Made by a program: the position numbers and the translations under genes. Shown here in pieces: positions 26,669 through 36,414 of a DNA stretch of 64,000 nt. The stretch covers positions 62,001 through 126,000 of the forward strand of contig QOCQ01000013.1 in NCBI GenBank assembly GCA_003574685.1, read 5' to 3'. Every line of letters starts with the position of its first letter. Position 1 is the first letter of the stretch. The stretch is from Rhodospirillaceae bacterium SYSU D60007. Lineage in GTDB: Bacteria; Pseudomonadota; Alphaproteobacteria; Reyranellales; Reyranellaceae. Under the pieces are notes generated by a model, which was not told where the DNA came from, searched no databases, and saw only the letters and a program-made list of their open reading frames with translations.

Positions 26669-27937
26669 TTACAGCCAGGCGGGGATGCGGTCGGCGCCGA
26701 TCAGCTCGTCGAGCGACTGGCGCGGCCGGATCACTTCGTAGCGCTCGCCGTCGACCAGAACCTCCGGCGCCAGCGGCCGCGTGTTGTAGGTCGAGGCCAT
26801 CACGGCGCTATAGGCGCCGGCGGACTTCACCGCGATCAGGTCGCCCGCCGCCAGCGGCGACATCGCACGATCCTTCGCGAGATAGTCGCCGGACTCGCAG
26901 ATCGGGCCGACGATGTCGGTGGTGCTGGTGATCGCCCCGGCCGGCGGTTCGCAAACGGGCACGATGTCGTGCCACGCTTCGTAGAGCGTCGGGCGGATCA
27001 GGTCGTTCATCGCAGCATCGACCACCACGAAGGTGCGGGCCGCGCCGGGCTTCACCAGGATCACCTCGCCCAGCAGCACGCCGGCATTGCCGACCAGCGC
27101 GCGGCCGGGCTCGAAGCTCAGCGCGCAGCCAAGGCCCGCCGTTTCCTGCCGCACCATCGCCATGTAGTCGGCCACCGCGAAGGGACGCTCGTTCGAGTCG
27201 CGGCGATAGACGATGCCGTAGCCGCCGCCGAGGTCCAGCCGGTCGATACGATGACCGTCGCTACGGAGCTCGCTGATCAGCCCCCGCAGCTTGCGGATCG
27301 AATCGCGGTAGGGTTCCAGTGACAGGATCTGCGAGCCAATATGCATGGCGATGCCGACAACCCGCAGGTGGCGCTTCGATGCGGCATGGCCGTAGGCATC
27401 GCGCGCCAGATCGATGTCGATGCCGAACTTGTTCTCCTTGCGGCCGGTGGTGATCTTGGCGTGCGTGCGCGCATCGACATCGGGATTGACGCGGATGGCG
27501 ATCTCCGCCGTGCGGCCAAGCTCGCCGGCCACGGCGTCGAGCATGTCGAGCTCGGCGCGGCTCTCGACATTGATCTGGCGCACGTTTGCCTGCAGCGCCT
27601 CGCGCAACTCCGCCGGCTTCTTGCCCACGCCGGAGAAGACGATGTTGCGCGCCTCGATGCCAGCCGCGAGCGCGCGCCGCAGCTCGCCCACTGACACGAT
27701 GTCGGCGCCCGCACCCAACGCGCCGAAGGCCCGGATCACGGCAAGATTGCTGTTGGCCTTGACGGCATAGTGCACTTCCGCGTTGAGCGCAGCGGCGGCG
27801 GTGGCGAAGGCACGGTAGTTGGCGCGCAGCGCCGCCAGCGAATAGACGAACGCAGGCGTGCCGACCTCGCGGGCGATGCGTTCCAGCGCCACGTTCTCGG
27901 CGACCATCGCACCGTCGCGATACATGAAAGCGTCCAT
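26669..27937 (-). CDS. lysA: Diaminopimelate decarboxylase
   Basis: 422 residues from the ATG at 27937 (MDAFMYRDGAMVAENVALER). PLP enzyme that makes L-lysine from meso-diaminopimelate. PLP lysine in EVHYAVKANSNLAVIRAFG, IGSQILSLEPY, LDLGGGYGIVYR, SFEPGRALVGNAGVLLGEV and the closing CESGDYLAKDRAMSP are all typical. It follows lptM by 11 bases in the classical argH-lptM-lysA order. Confidence 0.95.
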   Translation of the reverse strand: MDAFMYRDGAMVAENVALERIAREVGTPAFVYSLAALRANYRAFATAAAALNAEVHYAVKANSNLAVIRAFGALGAGADIVSVGELRRALAAGIEARNIVFSGVGKKPAELREALQANVRQINVESRAELDMLDAVAGELGRTAEIAIRVNPDVDARTHAKITTGRKENKFGIDIDLARDAYGHAASKRHLRVVGIAMHIGSQILSLEPYRDSIRKLRGLISELRSDGHRIDRLDLGGGYGIVYRRDSNERPFAVADYMAMVRQETAGLGCALSFEPGRALVGNAGVLLGEVILVKPGAARTFVVVDAAMNDLIRPTLYEAWHDIVPVCEPPAGAITSTTDIVGPICESGDYLAKDRAMSPLAAGDLIAVKSAGAYSAVMASTYNTRPLAPEVLVDGERYEVIRPRQSLDELIGADRIPAWL

Positions 27938-27948
27938 GGGCGGGCCGC

Positions 27949-28113
27949 CTATTGCTTCGTTTCCCGGCCCTGCCACGGCACAGGGTCCGGTTTCGGGTAA
28001 GTCCTTTCCTGTGCCGGGCTGCCGCCGGGCCGCTCGGGTTCGCCCTTCTTGCCGCATGCCGCCACCGGCGCCACGACGAGCGCGGCCAGCAACCAGCGTC
28101 TCTCCACTGCCAT
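27949..28113 (-). CDS. lptM: LptM-like small lipoprotein
   Basis: 54 residues. A short signal (MAVERRWLLAALVVAPVAAC) with a lipobox VAAC, then the hallmark CGKKGEPERPG of the LptM (YifL) family. LptM aids assembly of the LPS translocon LptD at the outer membrane. It is set between argH (2 bases) and lysA (11 bases), the standard place for this gene in proteobacteria. Small and easily missed, but family, lipobox and position all agree. Confidence 0.88.
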   Translation of the reverse strand: MAVERRWLLAALVVAPVAACGKKGEPERPGGSPAQERTYPKPDPVPWQGRETKQ

Positions 28114-28115
28114 GA

Positions 28116-29558
28116 CTAGCCTTTCCCTCGGCCCGCACGCAGGAAGCGCTGCCGTGCCGCCGCGACCGCGCGCCTGACATTGCGCGGCGCCGTGCCGCCG
28201 AAACTGGTGCGGGCCGCGACCGACGCCTCGACAGTTAGCACGCGGTAGACGTCGCCAGTGATCGCCGGCTCGATCTCGCGCATGTCCTCCAGCGACAACT
28301 CCCCGAGGTCCACGCCCTTTGAAACCGCCATCGCCACCAGCCTGCCGGTGACATGGTGTGCCTGGCGGAACGGCAGGCCAAGGCTGCGCACCAGCCAGTC
28401 CGCGAGATCGGTGGCGGTCGAATAATCGGCAGCAGCCACGGCGCGCATCCGCTCGGCATTGACCTTCAGGTCGCGCACCATCCCGGCCATCGCCGCCAGC
28501 CCAAGCTCCAGCGAGTCGGCGGCGTCGAAGACGGGCTCCTTGTCCTCCTGCATGTCCTTGCCGTAGGTGAGCGGCAGGCCCTTCATCACCATCGCCAGCG
28601 CCGTGAAATCGCCGAGGATGCGGCCGGTCTTGGCGCGCGCGAGCTCGGCGGCATCCGGATTGCGCTTCTGCGGCATGATCGAGCTGCCGGTGGTGAACGC
28701 GTCGGAGAGAGCGATGAACCGGAACGGCGCGCTGCACCAGATGATGATCTCTTCCGCCAGCCGCGAGATGTGGACGGCGCAGATCGTGGCCGCGGCCATG
28801 AACTCCAGCGCATAGTCGCGATCCGACACGGCGTCCAGCGAGTTGGCCATGGGCCGGTCGAAACCGAGCGCCCGCGCCGTCATCCGGCTGTCGATGGGAT
28901 GCGGCGATCCTGCCAGCGCCGCGGCGCCCAGCGGACTTTCGTTCATCCGGCGGCGGCAGTCGGCAAAGCGACCGCGGTCGCGGCCGAACATCTCAACATA
29001 GGCCAGCAGATGGTGGCCGAACGTCACGGGCTGCGCCGTCTGAAGATGCGTGAAGCCCGGCATGACGGTGCCAGCCTGTTCGCCAGCGCGATCGATCAGG
29101 GCAGCCTGCAGATCGCGCAACAGCACTTCCACGCGATCGACGGCATCGCGCACCCACAGCCGTACGTCGAGCGCGACCTGGTCGTTGCGCGAACGGGCCG
29201 TATGCAGCCGCCCGGCGGCATCGCCGATGAGCTGCGCCAGCCGCGCCTCCACGTTCATGTGGATGTCCTCGAGCTTCGTCGAGAACGCAAACGTGCCGGC
29301 CTCGATCTCCGTTTCGATCCGCCGCAAGCCCTCCACGATGGCACGCCCGTCGGTGGGGGAGACGATGCCCTGCTTCACCAGCATCTCGCAGTGGGCGATC
29401 GAACCGCGGATGTCCTGGCGGTAGAGGCGCTGGTCGAAGCCGATGGAGGCGTTGATCCGCTCCATGATCTCCGCGGGTCCGGCCGCAAAGCGGCCGCCCC
29501 ACATGGCATTGGATGCGGCCGCAACCGGTCCCTCCCCGGCTGCGACACCCCGGCGCAT
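28116..29558 (-). CDS. argH: Argininosuccinate lyase
   Basis: Final step of arginine synthesis. The start is uncertain: ATG at 29558 gives 480 residues, ATG at 29504 ([20 protein letters not shown]) gives 462, close to the family norm, and 29591 is also possible. Motifs: [35 protein letters not shown], the signature [18 protein letters not shown], and [12 protein letters not shown]. It heads the argH-lptM-lysA-SDR-MaoC leftward run and is divergent from tlpA across ~70 bases. Confidence 0.95.
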   Translation of the reverse strand: MRRGVAAGEGPVAAASNAMWGGRFAAGPAEIMERINASIGFDQRLYRQDIRGSIAHCEMLVKQGIVSPTDGRAIVEGLRRIETEIEAGTFAFSTKLEDIHMNVEARLAQLIGDAAGRLHTARSRNDQVALDVRLWVRDAVDRVEVLLRDLQAALIDRAGEQAGTVMPGFTHLQTAQPVTFGHHLLAYVEMFGRDRGRFADCRRRMNESPLGAAALAGSPHPIDSRMTARALGFDRPMANSLDAVSDRDYALEFMAAATICAVHISRLAEEIIIWCSAPFRFIALSDAFTTGSSIMPQKRNPDAAELARAKTGRILGDFTALAMVMKGLPLTYGKDMQEDKEPVFDAADSLELGLAAMAGMVRDLKVNAERMRAVAAADYSTATDLADWLVRSLGLPFRQAHHVTGRLVAMAVSKGVDLGELSLEDMREIEPAITGDVYRVLTVEASVAARTSFGGTAPRNVRRAVAAARQRFLRAGRGKG

Positions 29559-29625
29559 GCGCACCGGCTTCACTTTTCTGTTCCCCGCCATGACGCCACT
29601 GATGGAGTTTCGTAGGATCGGCGTT

Positions 29626-30195
29626 ATGGCACAGCTTGCATGGCATTTCCCGCTTCTCGTAGGCATCGTCGCCGGAATCGCACTGGCGGCGGTTTCGCCA
29701 GCCATCGCGCAGGACACGAAACCGCCGCTGTCGGGCCCGATGGCCAAATTCGAGCTGCGCACGCCGCCCGTGCCGGCGCCGGCCCTCTCGTTCAAGGACT
29801 GGAAGGACGCCGATACCGGCCTTGGTGCCTTCAAGGGCAAGGTGGTGCTGGTGAATTTCTGGGCGACCTGGTGCGCCCCCTGCGTCAAGGAGATGCCCAG
29901 CCTCGACCGCCTGGCGCAAAGGATCGGTGGCGAGAAGTTCGCGGTCGTAGCGCTGTCTCTCGACGGTCCCTCACGGCCCAAGGTGGAGCCGTTCATCAAG
30001 AGCCGCAATCTCGATCACCTGCAGGTCTTCTTCGACACCCGCAAGAAATCCTACCAGGCGCTCGAGATTGCCGTGCTGCCGACGTCGGTGCTGATCGATG
30101 CCGAAGGCCGCGAAGTCGGCCGCCTTCAGGGTGATGCGGAATGGGATTCGCCGGAGGCCGAGGCGCTGGTACGCCACGTCATCGGCGGCCCTTGA
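29626..30195 (+). CDS. tlpA: TlpA-type thiol:disulfide oxidoreductase
   Basis: 189 residues from the ATG at 29626. An N-terminal membrane/signal helix ([21 protein letters not shown]) exports a thioredoxin-fold domain with the active site WCAPC in [18 protein letters not shown] and the cis-Pro region [10 protein letters not shown]. TlpA reduces disulfides in the periplasm, notably for cytochrome oxidase assembly. Divergent tlpA-argH is a common alphaproteobacterial arrangement. Confidence 0.9.
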   Translation: MAQLAWHFPLLVGIVAGIALAAVSPAIAQDTKPPLSGPMAKFELRTPPVPAPALSFKDWKDADTGLGAFKGKVVLVNFWATWCAPCVKEMPSLDRLAQRIGGEKFAVVALSLDGPSRPKVEPFIKSRNLDHLQVFFDTRKKSYQALEIAVLPTSVLIDAEGREVGRLQGDAEWDSPEAEALVRHVIGGP

Positions 30196-30220
30196 TCCGT
30201 CCGGGGAAGCGTCCCGGAGA

Positions 30221-31093
30221 TTACCGCGTCGGCATGGGGCGTTCGCCGGAGTAGTCGTAGAAGCCGCGCCCGGCCTTGCGGCCGATCCAGCCAGCCTCGA
30301 CGTACTTCACCAGCAGCGGACAGGGCCGATACTTGGAGTCGGCCAGCCCTTCGTACAGCACCTGCATCACGGACAGGCAGGTGTCGAGCCCGATGAAATC
30401 CGCGAGCTGCAGCGGCCCCATGGGATGGTTGGCGCCCAGCCGCATGGCCGTGTCGATCGACTCGACGTTGCCCACGCCCTCGTACAGGGCATAGACCGCC
30501 TCGTTGATCATCGGCAGCAGGATGCGATTGACGATGAAAGCCGGAAAATCCTCGGCGTTGGCCGGCACCTTGCCCAGCTTGATCGTCAGATCGCGGATCG
30601 TGCGAAAGGTCTCTTCCTCGGTGGCAATACCGCGGATCAGCTCGACAAGCTGCATCAGCGGCACCGGGTTCATGAAATGCATGCCCATGAACCGTCCGGG
30701 CCGGTCGGTGACCGAGGCCAGCCGGGTGACGGAGATCGACGACGTGTTGGTCGCGATCAGTGCCGTCGGCTGCAGGACCGGGCACAGCTTCTTGAAGATC
30801 TCGCGCTTGACCTGTTCGTTCTCGACCGCGGCCTCGATCACCAGATCGCAGTCGCCGAAGATGTCATATTCGACGCCGGTCTCGATGCGCCGCAGGGCTG
30901 CGTCCTTGTCCTCCGGCTTGATCATGCCGCGGCCGATCTGCCGGTCCATGTTGCCGGCGATCGTCTGGATGCCCTTCTCGATATGAGAAGCGTCAACATC
31001 GATGAGCTTCACCTGGAAGCCCTTCAGCGCACAAACATGCGCGATGCCGCCACCCATCTGGCCGGCGCCAATCACGCCGATCCGCTGGATCAT
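30221..31093 (-). CDS. 3-hydroxyacyl-CoA dehydrogenase (3-hydroxybutyryl-CoA type)
   Basis: 290 residues from the ATG at 31093. NAD-dependent oxidation of 3-hydroxyacyl-CoA. N-terminal Rossmann motif IGVIGAGQMGGGIAHVCA, ALIATNTSSISVTRLAS, the HF-MNP catalytic segment MGMHFMNPVPLMQLVELI, and the C-terminal NRILLPMINEAVYALYEGV, NHPMGPLQLADFIGLDT. Single-domain length fits Hbd/PaaH. It is last in the cobalamin adenosyltransferase-etfB-etfA run and could feed the C4 acyl-CoA level used by crotonyl-CoA carboxylase. Confidence 0.92.
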   Translation of the reverse strand: MIQRIGVIGAGQMGGGIAHVCALKGFQVKLIDVDASHIEKGIQTIAGNMDRQIGRGMIKPEDKDAALRRIETGVEYDIFGDCDLVIEAAVENEQVKREIFKKLCPVLQPTALIATNTSSISVTRLASVTDRPGRFMGMHFMNPVPLMQLVELIRGIATEEETFRTIRDLTIKLGKVPANAEDFPAFIVNRILLPMINEAVYALYEGVGNVESIDTAMRLGANHPMGPLQLADFIGLDTCLSVMQVLYEGLADSKYRPCPLLVKYVEAGWIGRKAGRGFYDYSGERPMPTR

Positions 31094-31154
31094 CGTCAAT
31101 CCCCCGCGGTTACCAATACGGCCGGCCACCCCACGACCAACCGTCTTGCGGATG

Positions 31155-32090
31155 TCATTTCTTTTCGATCGCCGCCGTCAACTCGGGCACGATCTGGAAC
31201 AGATCGCCGACAATGCCGTAGTCGGCCACCTGGAAGATCGGCGCCTCCTCGTCCTTGTTGATGGCAACGATAGTCTTTGCGTCCTTCATCCCGGCCAGGT
31301 GCTGGATAGCACCCGAGATGCCGACCGCAATATAGAGATCCGGCGCCACCACCTTGCCGGTCTGGCCGACCTGGTAGTCGTTGGGCACGTAGCCGGCATC
31401 GACGGCGGCGCGGCTGGCGCCCAGCCCGGCGCCGAGCTTGTCCGCCAGCGCCTCGAGGAGCTTGAAGTTCTCGCCGGAGGCAAGGCCACGTCCACCCGAC
31501 ACCACGATCTTCGCGCTGGTCAGTTCCGGACGTTCGGATTTGGAAACCTCGGCGCCGACATAGCTCGAAAGCCCGCTCGCGCCCGTGCCCGAAATCTGCT
31601 CGATGGCGGCCGAACCGCCCGCCGGCGCTGCCTTGAAGTTGGTGGCGCGCACCGTCAGCACCTTGACCTTGTCGGCCGACTGGACCGTCGCCATTGCGTT
31701 GCCGGCATAGATAGGACGCACGAAGGTATCCGGCGAGACGATCGACACCGCCTCCGAGATCTGCGCGACATCAAGCAGAGCCGCGACGCGCGGCATCACG
31801 TTCTTGCCCACCGTATCGGCGGCAGCCAGCACGTGCGTGTATTCGGGCGCCAGCTTCACCACCAGCGGCGCGATGTCTTCGGCCACCCAGTTGGCATAGG
31901 CCGCGTCCTCGGCATGCAGCACCTTGGCGACCCCCTGGATGGCAGCGGCCGACTTGGCAGCCTCGCCGGCATTCGAGCCGGCCACCAGGACATGGACCTC
32001 GCCACCGAGCTGACCCGCGGCCGTGACGGCGTTGGCGACGTTGGCGCGGACGGCCTTGCCGTCATGCGCGGCGACAACCAGCACGCTCAT
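31155..32090 (-). CDS. etfA: Electron transfer flavoprotein alpha subunit
   Basis: 311 residues. With EtfB it takes electrons from acyl-CoA dehydrogenases and passes them to ETF-quinone oxidoreductase. C-terminal FAD-binding signature [20 protein letters not shown] and [41 protein letters not shown] are diagnostic (given here as motifs around residues 205-285). It begins one base after etfB ends. The window holds three acyl-CoA dehydrogenase-type partners (methylsuccinyl-CoA dehydrogenase and the partial gene at 63341 among them). Confidence 0.95.
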   Translation of the reverse strand: MSVLVVAAHDGKAVRANVANAVTAAGQLGGEVHVLVAGSNAGEAAKSAAAIQGVAKVLHAEDAAYANWVAEDIAPLVVKLAPEYTHVLAAADTVGKNVMPRVAALLDVAQISEAVSIVSPDTFVRPIYAGNAMATVQSADKVKVLTVRATNFKAAPAGGSAAIEQISGTGASGLSSYVGAEVSKSERPELTSAKIVVSGGRGLASGENFKLLEALADKLGAGLGASRAAVDAGYVPNDYQVGQTGKVVAPDLYIAVGISGAIQHLAGMKDAKTIVAINKDEEAPIFQVADYGIVGDLFQIVPELTAAIEKK

Positions 32091-32091
32091 T

Positions 32092-32841
32092 TCACAGCAC
32101 TCCCGCTTCGTTCTTCAGCTTGTCGACCAGCTCGGCCACGGTCTTGACCTTGATGCCGGCCTTGCGGCCCGGCGGCTCCTCGACCTTCAGCGTCTTGAGC
32201 CGCGGCGCCACGTCCACGCCGAGCGACTCCGGCGTCTGTGCATCGATCGGCTTCTTCTTGGCCTTCATGATGTTGGGCAGCGACGCATAGCGTGGCTCGT
32301 TGAGCCGCAGGTCGGTCGTGATCACCGCCGGCAGCTTGAGCTTGACGTTCTCCAGGCCACCGTCGATCTCGCGCTTCAGGTCGGCGGAACCGTCGTTGAT
32401 CACCAGCTTGTTGGCGAAAGTGCCCTGCGACCATCCCAGCAACGCCGCCAGCATCTGTCCGGTCTGGTTGCTGTCGTCGTCGATCGCCTGCTTGCCGACG
32501 ATGATCAGGCCGGGCTGCTCTTTCTCGGCCACCGCCTTCAGCAGCTTGGCCACCGCCAGCGGCTGCAAATCAGCATCGCTATTGACGTGAATGCCGCGGT
32601 CAGCGCCCATCGCCAGTGCCGTGCGGATGGTTTCCTGGCACTGCTGCGGACCGGCGCTGAAGGCGATGACCTCCGTCGCCTTGCCCTGTTCCTTCAGCCG
32701 GACGGCTTCTTCCACCGCGATCTCGTCGAAGGGGTTCATCGACATCTTGACGTTGGCCGTCTCGACGCCTGTTTTGTCGGCCTTCACGCGGATCTTGACG
32801 TTGTAGTCGACCACGCGTTTCACGGCGACCAGCACTTTCAT
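32092..32841 (-). CDS. etfB: Electron transfer flavoprotein beta subunit
   Basis: 249 residues from the ATG at 32841 ([20 protein letters not shown]). AMP-binding partner of Etf[41 protein letters not shown] and [20 protein letters not shown] are typical. The 179-base gap after the adenosyltransferase gene probably carries its own promoter. Etf beta is followed immediately by alpha, the common order. Confidence 0.95.
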   Translation of the reverse strand: MKVLVAVKRVVDYNVKIRVKADKTGVETANVKMSMNPFDEIAVEEAVRLKEQGKATEVIAFSAGPQQCQETIRTALAMGADRGIHVNSDADLQPLAVAKLLKAVAEKEQPGLIIVGKQAIDDDSNQTGQMLAALLGWSQGTFANKLVINDGSADLKREIDGGLENVKLKLPAVITTDLRLNEPRYASLPNIMKAKKKPIDAQTPESLGVDVAPRLKTLKVEEPPGRKAGIKVKTVAELVDKLKNEAGVL

Positions 32842-33020
32842 TGGGTTTCCGCCCCCGGTGACGTTCAAAGGCGTTCCGTCTAGGCCCCTGACCGGAACCT
32901 GTCAAGCCGATGCCGCGCTGCACAATGGCGCGGCTGCTCGTGAAAAGCCATTGGATTACAATCGATTGGCGAGCCGGCACCAGTTCGCAGGGCGGACGCG
33001 CCGCTGCGGCAGCCCCGTCC

Positions 33021-33590
33021 CTAACGTGTCGCGCCGGGCGTCCACAGCACATCGCGCGCACCGTCGTCATTGAGGTGGCGCGCCATGACAAAAAGGTGGT
33101 CCGACAGCCGGTTGATATAGCGCAGCGCCTCCTGGTTGAGGCTGTCGCGCCGGGCCAGCGCGGTCATGTCCCGCTCGGCGCGCCGCACGACCGTGCGCGC
33201 AAGATGCAGCCAGGCCGACGCCGGCGTGCCGCCCGGCAGAATAAAGGACTTGAGCGGCGCCAGCCGGGCATTCATGGCGTCGATCTCGCGTTCGAGCCGT
33301 TCCACCTGGCTTGCCACGATGCGCAGCCGCTCGCGTGTTTCTCCTTCCACTTCTGGCGTGCAGAGGTCGGCGCCGAGGTCGAAAAGATCGTTCTGAATGC
33401 GCGCCAGCATGCCCTCGGCTTCCGCGTCGCCCGCCGTGTGCAGGCGCGCCAGGCCGATCACGGCGTTGGCCTCGTCGACCGAACCATAGGCGGCAACGCG
33501 CAAATCGTGCTTTTCGACACGCTGGCCAGTACCCAGCGATGTTTTTCCCTTGTCGCCGCCTCGCGTGTAGATGCGCGTTAGCTGGACCAC
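33021..33590 (-). CDS. Cob(I)alamin adenosyltransferase, PduO type
   Basis: 189 residues from a GTG at 33590 (GGGAG 8 bases upstream). Transfers adenosyl from ATP to Co(I) corrinoid, making adenosylcobalamin. Signature TRIYTRGGDKGKTSLGTG near the start binds ATP; AAYGSVDEANAVIG, GGTPASAWLHLARTVVRRAE, and NRLSDHLFVMARHLN are typical PduO/CobO-type (PF01923) segments. Its product is the cofactor of ethylmalonyl-CoA mutase encoded 14 kb away. It follows the twin-TM gene by 20 bases. Confidence 0.92.
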   Translation of the reverse strand: MVQLTRIYTRGGDKGKTSLGTGQRVEKHDLRVAAYGSVDEANAVIGLARLHTAGDAEAEGMLARIQNDLFDLGADLCTPEVEGETRERLRIVASQVERLEREIDAMNARLAPLKSFILPGGTPASAWLHLARTVVRRAERDMTALARRDSLNQEALRYINRLSDHLFVMARHLNDDGARDVLWTPGATR

Positions 33591-33610
33591 CCTTCGTCTC
33601 CCGGCGCGCT

Positions 33611-33820
33611 TCAGGCGCTCTTCAGGAAGTACCAGATCACGATCAGCACCACGGCGGCAATCTGCAGGCGCACGCGCCACCACATCATGCGATTGGCACG
33701 CCGCGCCCCTTCAACCCCGCCCTGTCCGGCCTTCATCATGCCGAAGAAGATCGAGCCCAGCGCACCCAGCATGCACAGGCCGGCGAAGATCAGCGCGATA
33801 TAGGAAAGTGCTTTCGCCAT
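33611..33820 (-). CDS. Twin-transmembrane protein (HIG1-like)
   Basis: 69 residues from the ATG at 33820. Two TM helices (ALSYIALIFAGLCMLGALGSIF and MMWWRVRLQIAAVVLIVIWYFL) joined by a short basic loop GVEGARRANR, the twin-TM / HIG1-like architecture often found directly before the PduO-type adenosyltransferase in alphaproteobacteria. Function unknown; HIG1 proteins in mitochondria stabilise cytochrome oxidase supercomplexes, which is only an analogy here. Confidence 0.75.
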   Translation of the reverse strand: MAKALSYIALIFAGLCMLGALGSIFFGMMKAGQGGVEGARRANRMMWWRVRLQIAAVVLIVIWYFLKSA

Positions 33821-33877
33821 GGTGATGGCTCCCAAGGCCGGAGATTGCGGCACCTTGTCATGATATGGGGATGCCGC

Positions 33878-34519
33878 CTAGCCGATCAGCGCCGGCAGCT
33901 CACGCATGTCCTCGAATACCTCGGCTCCGGCATTGCGCAACGCCACGGGATCGTGGTGGTTGCCGCCATAGCCCAGCACGCGCATGCCGGCGGCGCGACC
34001 GCCCAGCACCCCGGGCACGGAATCCTCGATCACAACGCAGTCGCCCGGCTCGACGCCCAGGGTCCGGGCGGCCAGCAGGAAGATGTCGGGCGCCGGCTTG
34101 CCACGCGGCACCATCCCAACGGTGAAGATCCGCTCGACACCGAAATGATGCAGCAAGCCGGTGCTCTCCAGGTTCGCCATCACATGCTCGTGCAGGCCCG
34201 ACGAGGCGACGCATTTCGGCTGCGGCAGGGCCGCCAGCACTTCCGGTACACCTTCGATCACCCGCATCCCTTCGCGCGCGACAATCCGGTCGGTCGCCGC
34301 GAAGACCTCGTCCTGGAAGCCGGCGGGAAGCTTGCGACCGAGGGCCTCCTCGACAACGGCATAGCAGTCCGACAGCGGCAGTCCCATGAGGCGCCGCGCG
34401 CAGTCGTCGATCGTCCACGGCAAGTCGTAACGCCCCAGGACATCCACCCAGGCGAGGTTGTAGAGGCGCTCGCTGTCGATCAGCGTACCGTCGCAGTCGA
34501 AAATGAGGAGGCTCGGCAT
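33878..34519 (-). CDS. HAD-family phosphatase, copy 1
   Basis: 213 residues, a beta-phosphoglucomutase-like HAD hydrolase. Motif I LLIFDCDGTLIDSE, motif II CVASSG, motif III lysine in VPRGKPAPDIFLL, motif IV VIEDSVPGV. The cap domain (residues ~15-80) is alpha-helical. Hydrolyses or transfers phosphate on a sugar or small metabolite; substrate is unknown. It is clearly related to the HAD gene at 35722: both end in E-x-M-x-ELP-x-LIG. It flanks the cupin/XRE-cupin pair. Confidence 0.87.
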   Translation of the reverse strand: MPSLLIFDCDGTLIDSERLYNLAWVDVLGRYDLPWTIDDCARRLMGLPLSDCYAVVEEALGRKLPAGFQDEVFAATDRIVAREGMRVIEGVPEVLAALPQPKCVASSGLHEHVMANLESTGLLHHFGVERIFTVGMVPRGKPAPDIFLLAARTLGVEPGDCVVIEDSVPGVLGGRAAGMRVLGYGGNHHDPVALRNAGAEVFEDMRELPALIG

Positions 34520-34588
34520 GACGCCTCCTCTACAGCATACCGCGCGTGCTGCAATACTACGGGCCGCGGCTGACCTGCGCGATCCGGC

Positions 34589-35023
34589 TCAAAGATCGGT
34601 GCGCTCCTCGGTGACCGTCTTGCGCTCGGCCATGTTGAAGCGCTTGTCGTAGATTGGACGCCCGCCGGTGGTCGGACCGGGATATTGCACGATCAGGATC
34701 AGCCCGCCGGTGCTGGTGCGCAGCTCGTCCTCGTAGTGGGGATCGGCATGCCAGATCATCGTGCCGGGCCGCCACACCTTGCCAGCCGCCTCGAATTCGC
34801 CCTCCAGCACATACCAGACTTGCGCGAAATCGTGCCGGTGCAGCGGGTGCCACGCGCCGGGTTCCAGCCGCAACAGGCCTGCGTTGGGTTCGGTCGGATT
34901 CTCCGGCCGCGGATGGAAGAGCATCTTGCCGGTTTCCCCTGGCCAGCGGATCGTTTCCCATTCCATCTCGTCGATGTGACGAACAACCGCGGCGGCATGT
35001 GTGCGGGTGCTGACATCATTCAT
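34589..35023 (-). CDS. Cupin-domain protein
   Basis: 144 residues with one cupin barrel: HPLHRHDFAQVWYVLEGEFE is cupin motif 1 and GTMIWHADPHYEDE motif 2, giving His/Glu metal ligands. Probably a small-molecule binding or dioxygenase-type protein; reaction unknown. Its ATG overlaps the XRE-cupin regulator stop by 4 bases, so it is likely its target or effector. Confidence 0.8.
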   Translation of the reverse strand: MNDVSTRTHAAAVVRHIDEMEWETIRWPGETGKMLFHPRPENPTEPNAGLLRLEPGAWHPLHRHDFAQVWYVLEGEFEAAGKVWRPGTMIWHADPHYEDELRTSTGGLILIVQYPGPTTGGRPIYDKRFNMAERKTVTEERTDL

Positions 35024-35673
35024 GAGCGTCCTCCTCTTGCAGTGCGTTTGCCAAGGGCCCCGGCCATGGCCAGGAAGATCGGCGGCGCCTGTGCAATCGC
35101 TCCGGCCCGCGTGTGGACCATCAGCATGCGTGCGGACGTATCGCCGGCATTGCGGCCCATATGCGGGATACTCGCGTCGAAATGTACGGAGTCGCCGGCC
35201 TCCAGCATCAACTGCTCGGCCCCGATCTGAAATTCAATACGGCCGGACAGGATGAGCAGGAACTCCTCGCCCTCATGCGACACCAGGGCAATCTGGCGCC
35301 GCTTCGTGGGCGGGAAATCCAGTTCGAAGGCATCAAGCAGCGGCTGGCGCAAGTCGCCCCCCAGCCGGCGCCAGGCATAGCCGTTGGGACCGGCAATCCA
35401 GTCGCCGCCGGCCGTTCGCCGCGTCACGACATAGGCAGGCGGCGCGGGCGACTGCGCCTCGCCGAATATCTGCGCCAGCGACGTGCCCAGGGTCGCCGAC
35501 AGCCGGATCAGATTGGCGATGGATGCGTTGGCTTCGCCGCGTTCGAGTCGCGAGAGGAAGGCTGCCGACAGGTCGCAGCGCGCCGCCACATCGCCCAGCG
35601 TCAGCCCGCTGCGCTGGCGGGCTTGCCGCAACTGTTCGCCCACCGCCCGGGCAAGATCCTGTGCCTCCGACAT
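35020..35673 (-). CDS. XRE-family regulator with C-terminal cupin
   Basis: 217 residues. N-terminal helix-turn-helix (residues ~10-65): LRQARQRSGLTLGDVAARCD, LSAAFLSRLERGEANASIAN, LIRLSATLGTSLAQIF. C-terminal cupin (~115-195) with EGEEFLLILSGRIEFQIG and LEAGDSVHFDASIPHMGRN binds a small ligand. Such MerR/PuuR-like XRE-cupin regulators commonly control adjacent transport or catabolic genes. It lies directly upstream of the cupin gene it overlaps. Confidence 0.88.
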   Translation of the reverse strand: MSEAQDLARAVGEQLRQARQRSGLTLGDVAARCDLSAAFLSRLERGEANASIANLIRLSATLGTSLAQIFGEAQSPAPPAYVVTRRTAGGDWIAGPNGYAWRRLGGDLRQPLLDAFELDFPPTKRRQIALVSHEGEEFLLILSGRIEFQIGAEQLMLEAGDSVHFDASIPHMGRNAGDTSARMLMVHTRAGAIAQAPPIFLAMAGALGKRTARGGRS

Positions 35674-35721
35674 GCCGGGCAGTGTAGCCTCTCTTTCGTA
35701 GCATGCAAGTACGTTTGCATA

Positions 35722-36372
35722 TCATGCAATGCCGATCAGGCCCGGCAACTCCTCCATATGCTCGAAGAGGACGCCGCCCGCCGCCAGCATGGCAGCGCGC
35801 TCCGCCCAGGGCGCACCGGCATAGCACAGCACCCGCATACCGGCCGCCATCCCCGCCTGCGTGCCGGCGGGGGCGTCCTCGACGACGACGCAATCCGCCG
35901 GAGGTGTGCCCATCTGCTGCGCCGCTAGCAGAAACAGGTCGGGAAACGGCTTGCCACGGCGGACCTGGCGGGCGCTGAAGATGCGCCCCTCGAAGCGATT
36001 CCAGAGCCCCGCGCCGCCCAGCGTAATCTGCATCTTGTCGAGATCGCCGGACGAGGCGACGCAGGTACGATGACCCGTCGCTTCCAGGGCATCGATCGCG
36101 TCGGCGACACCCGGCACGGGAGCCACGCCCTCACGCCGGAAGGCATCGAACGTATCGGCCTGCAGGCGCTCCACGAACACTGGCGGCAACGTACGTCCGA
36201 GCTCCTTCTCGACGATCTCGATGCAGCTCTTGAGCGATCGTCCCATCAGGCGCTGCATGGTCTGCGGCACATCCCACGCCAGCCCCTCGCGGTTCAGCGC
36301 CGCGGAGAAACAGCGGTTCGACACCGGCTCCGTATCCACCAGCACGCCGTCGCAATCGAAGATGATGAGCAT
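35722..36372 (-). CDS. HAD-family phosphatase, copy 2
   Basis: 216 residues from the ATG at 36372 (an ATG at 36399 would add nine residues and reach into the higB promoter). Motif I LIIFDCDGVLVDTEPVS, motif II CVASSGDLDK, Lys in VRRGKPFPDLFLL, motif IV VVEDAPAGTQAGMAAGMRVL. It shares cap layout and the terminal E-x-M-x-ELP-x-LIG with the HAD gene at 33878 and so is a near-tandem paralogue. Divergent from the HigBA module; the gap is only 42 bases. Confidence 0.87.
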   Translation of the reverse strand: MLIIFDCDGVLVDTEPVSNRCFSAALNREGLAWDVPQTMQRLMGRSLKSCIEIVEKELGRTLPPVFVERLQADTFDAFRREGVAPVPGVADAIDALEATGHRTCVASSGDLDKMQITLGGAGLWNRFEGRIFSARQVRRGKPFPDLFLLAAQQMGTPPADCVVVEDAPAGTQAGMAAGMRVLCYAGAPWAERAAMLAAGGVLFEHMEELPGLIGIA

Positions 36373-36383
36373 CCGTTGTTGTT

Positions 36384-36394
36384 CCCAATTTGGG
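36384..36394. promoter_or_regulatory. HigBA operator palindrome, module 1
   Basis: CCCAATTTGGG, with T and A flanks completing a 13-bp palindrome (36383-36395), lies exactly 20 bases before the higB ATG at 36415. The same 11-mer sits 20 bases before the toxin ATG of the second module. Typical position for HigA autorepression. It also overlaps the region upstream of the divergent HAD gene. Confidence 0.75.
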
Positions 36395-36414
36395 ATCATG
36401 TCACATCTTGCGAG

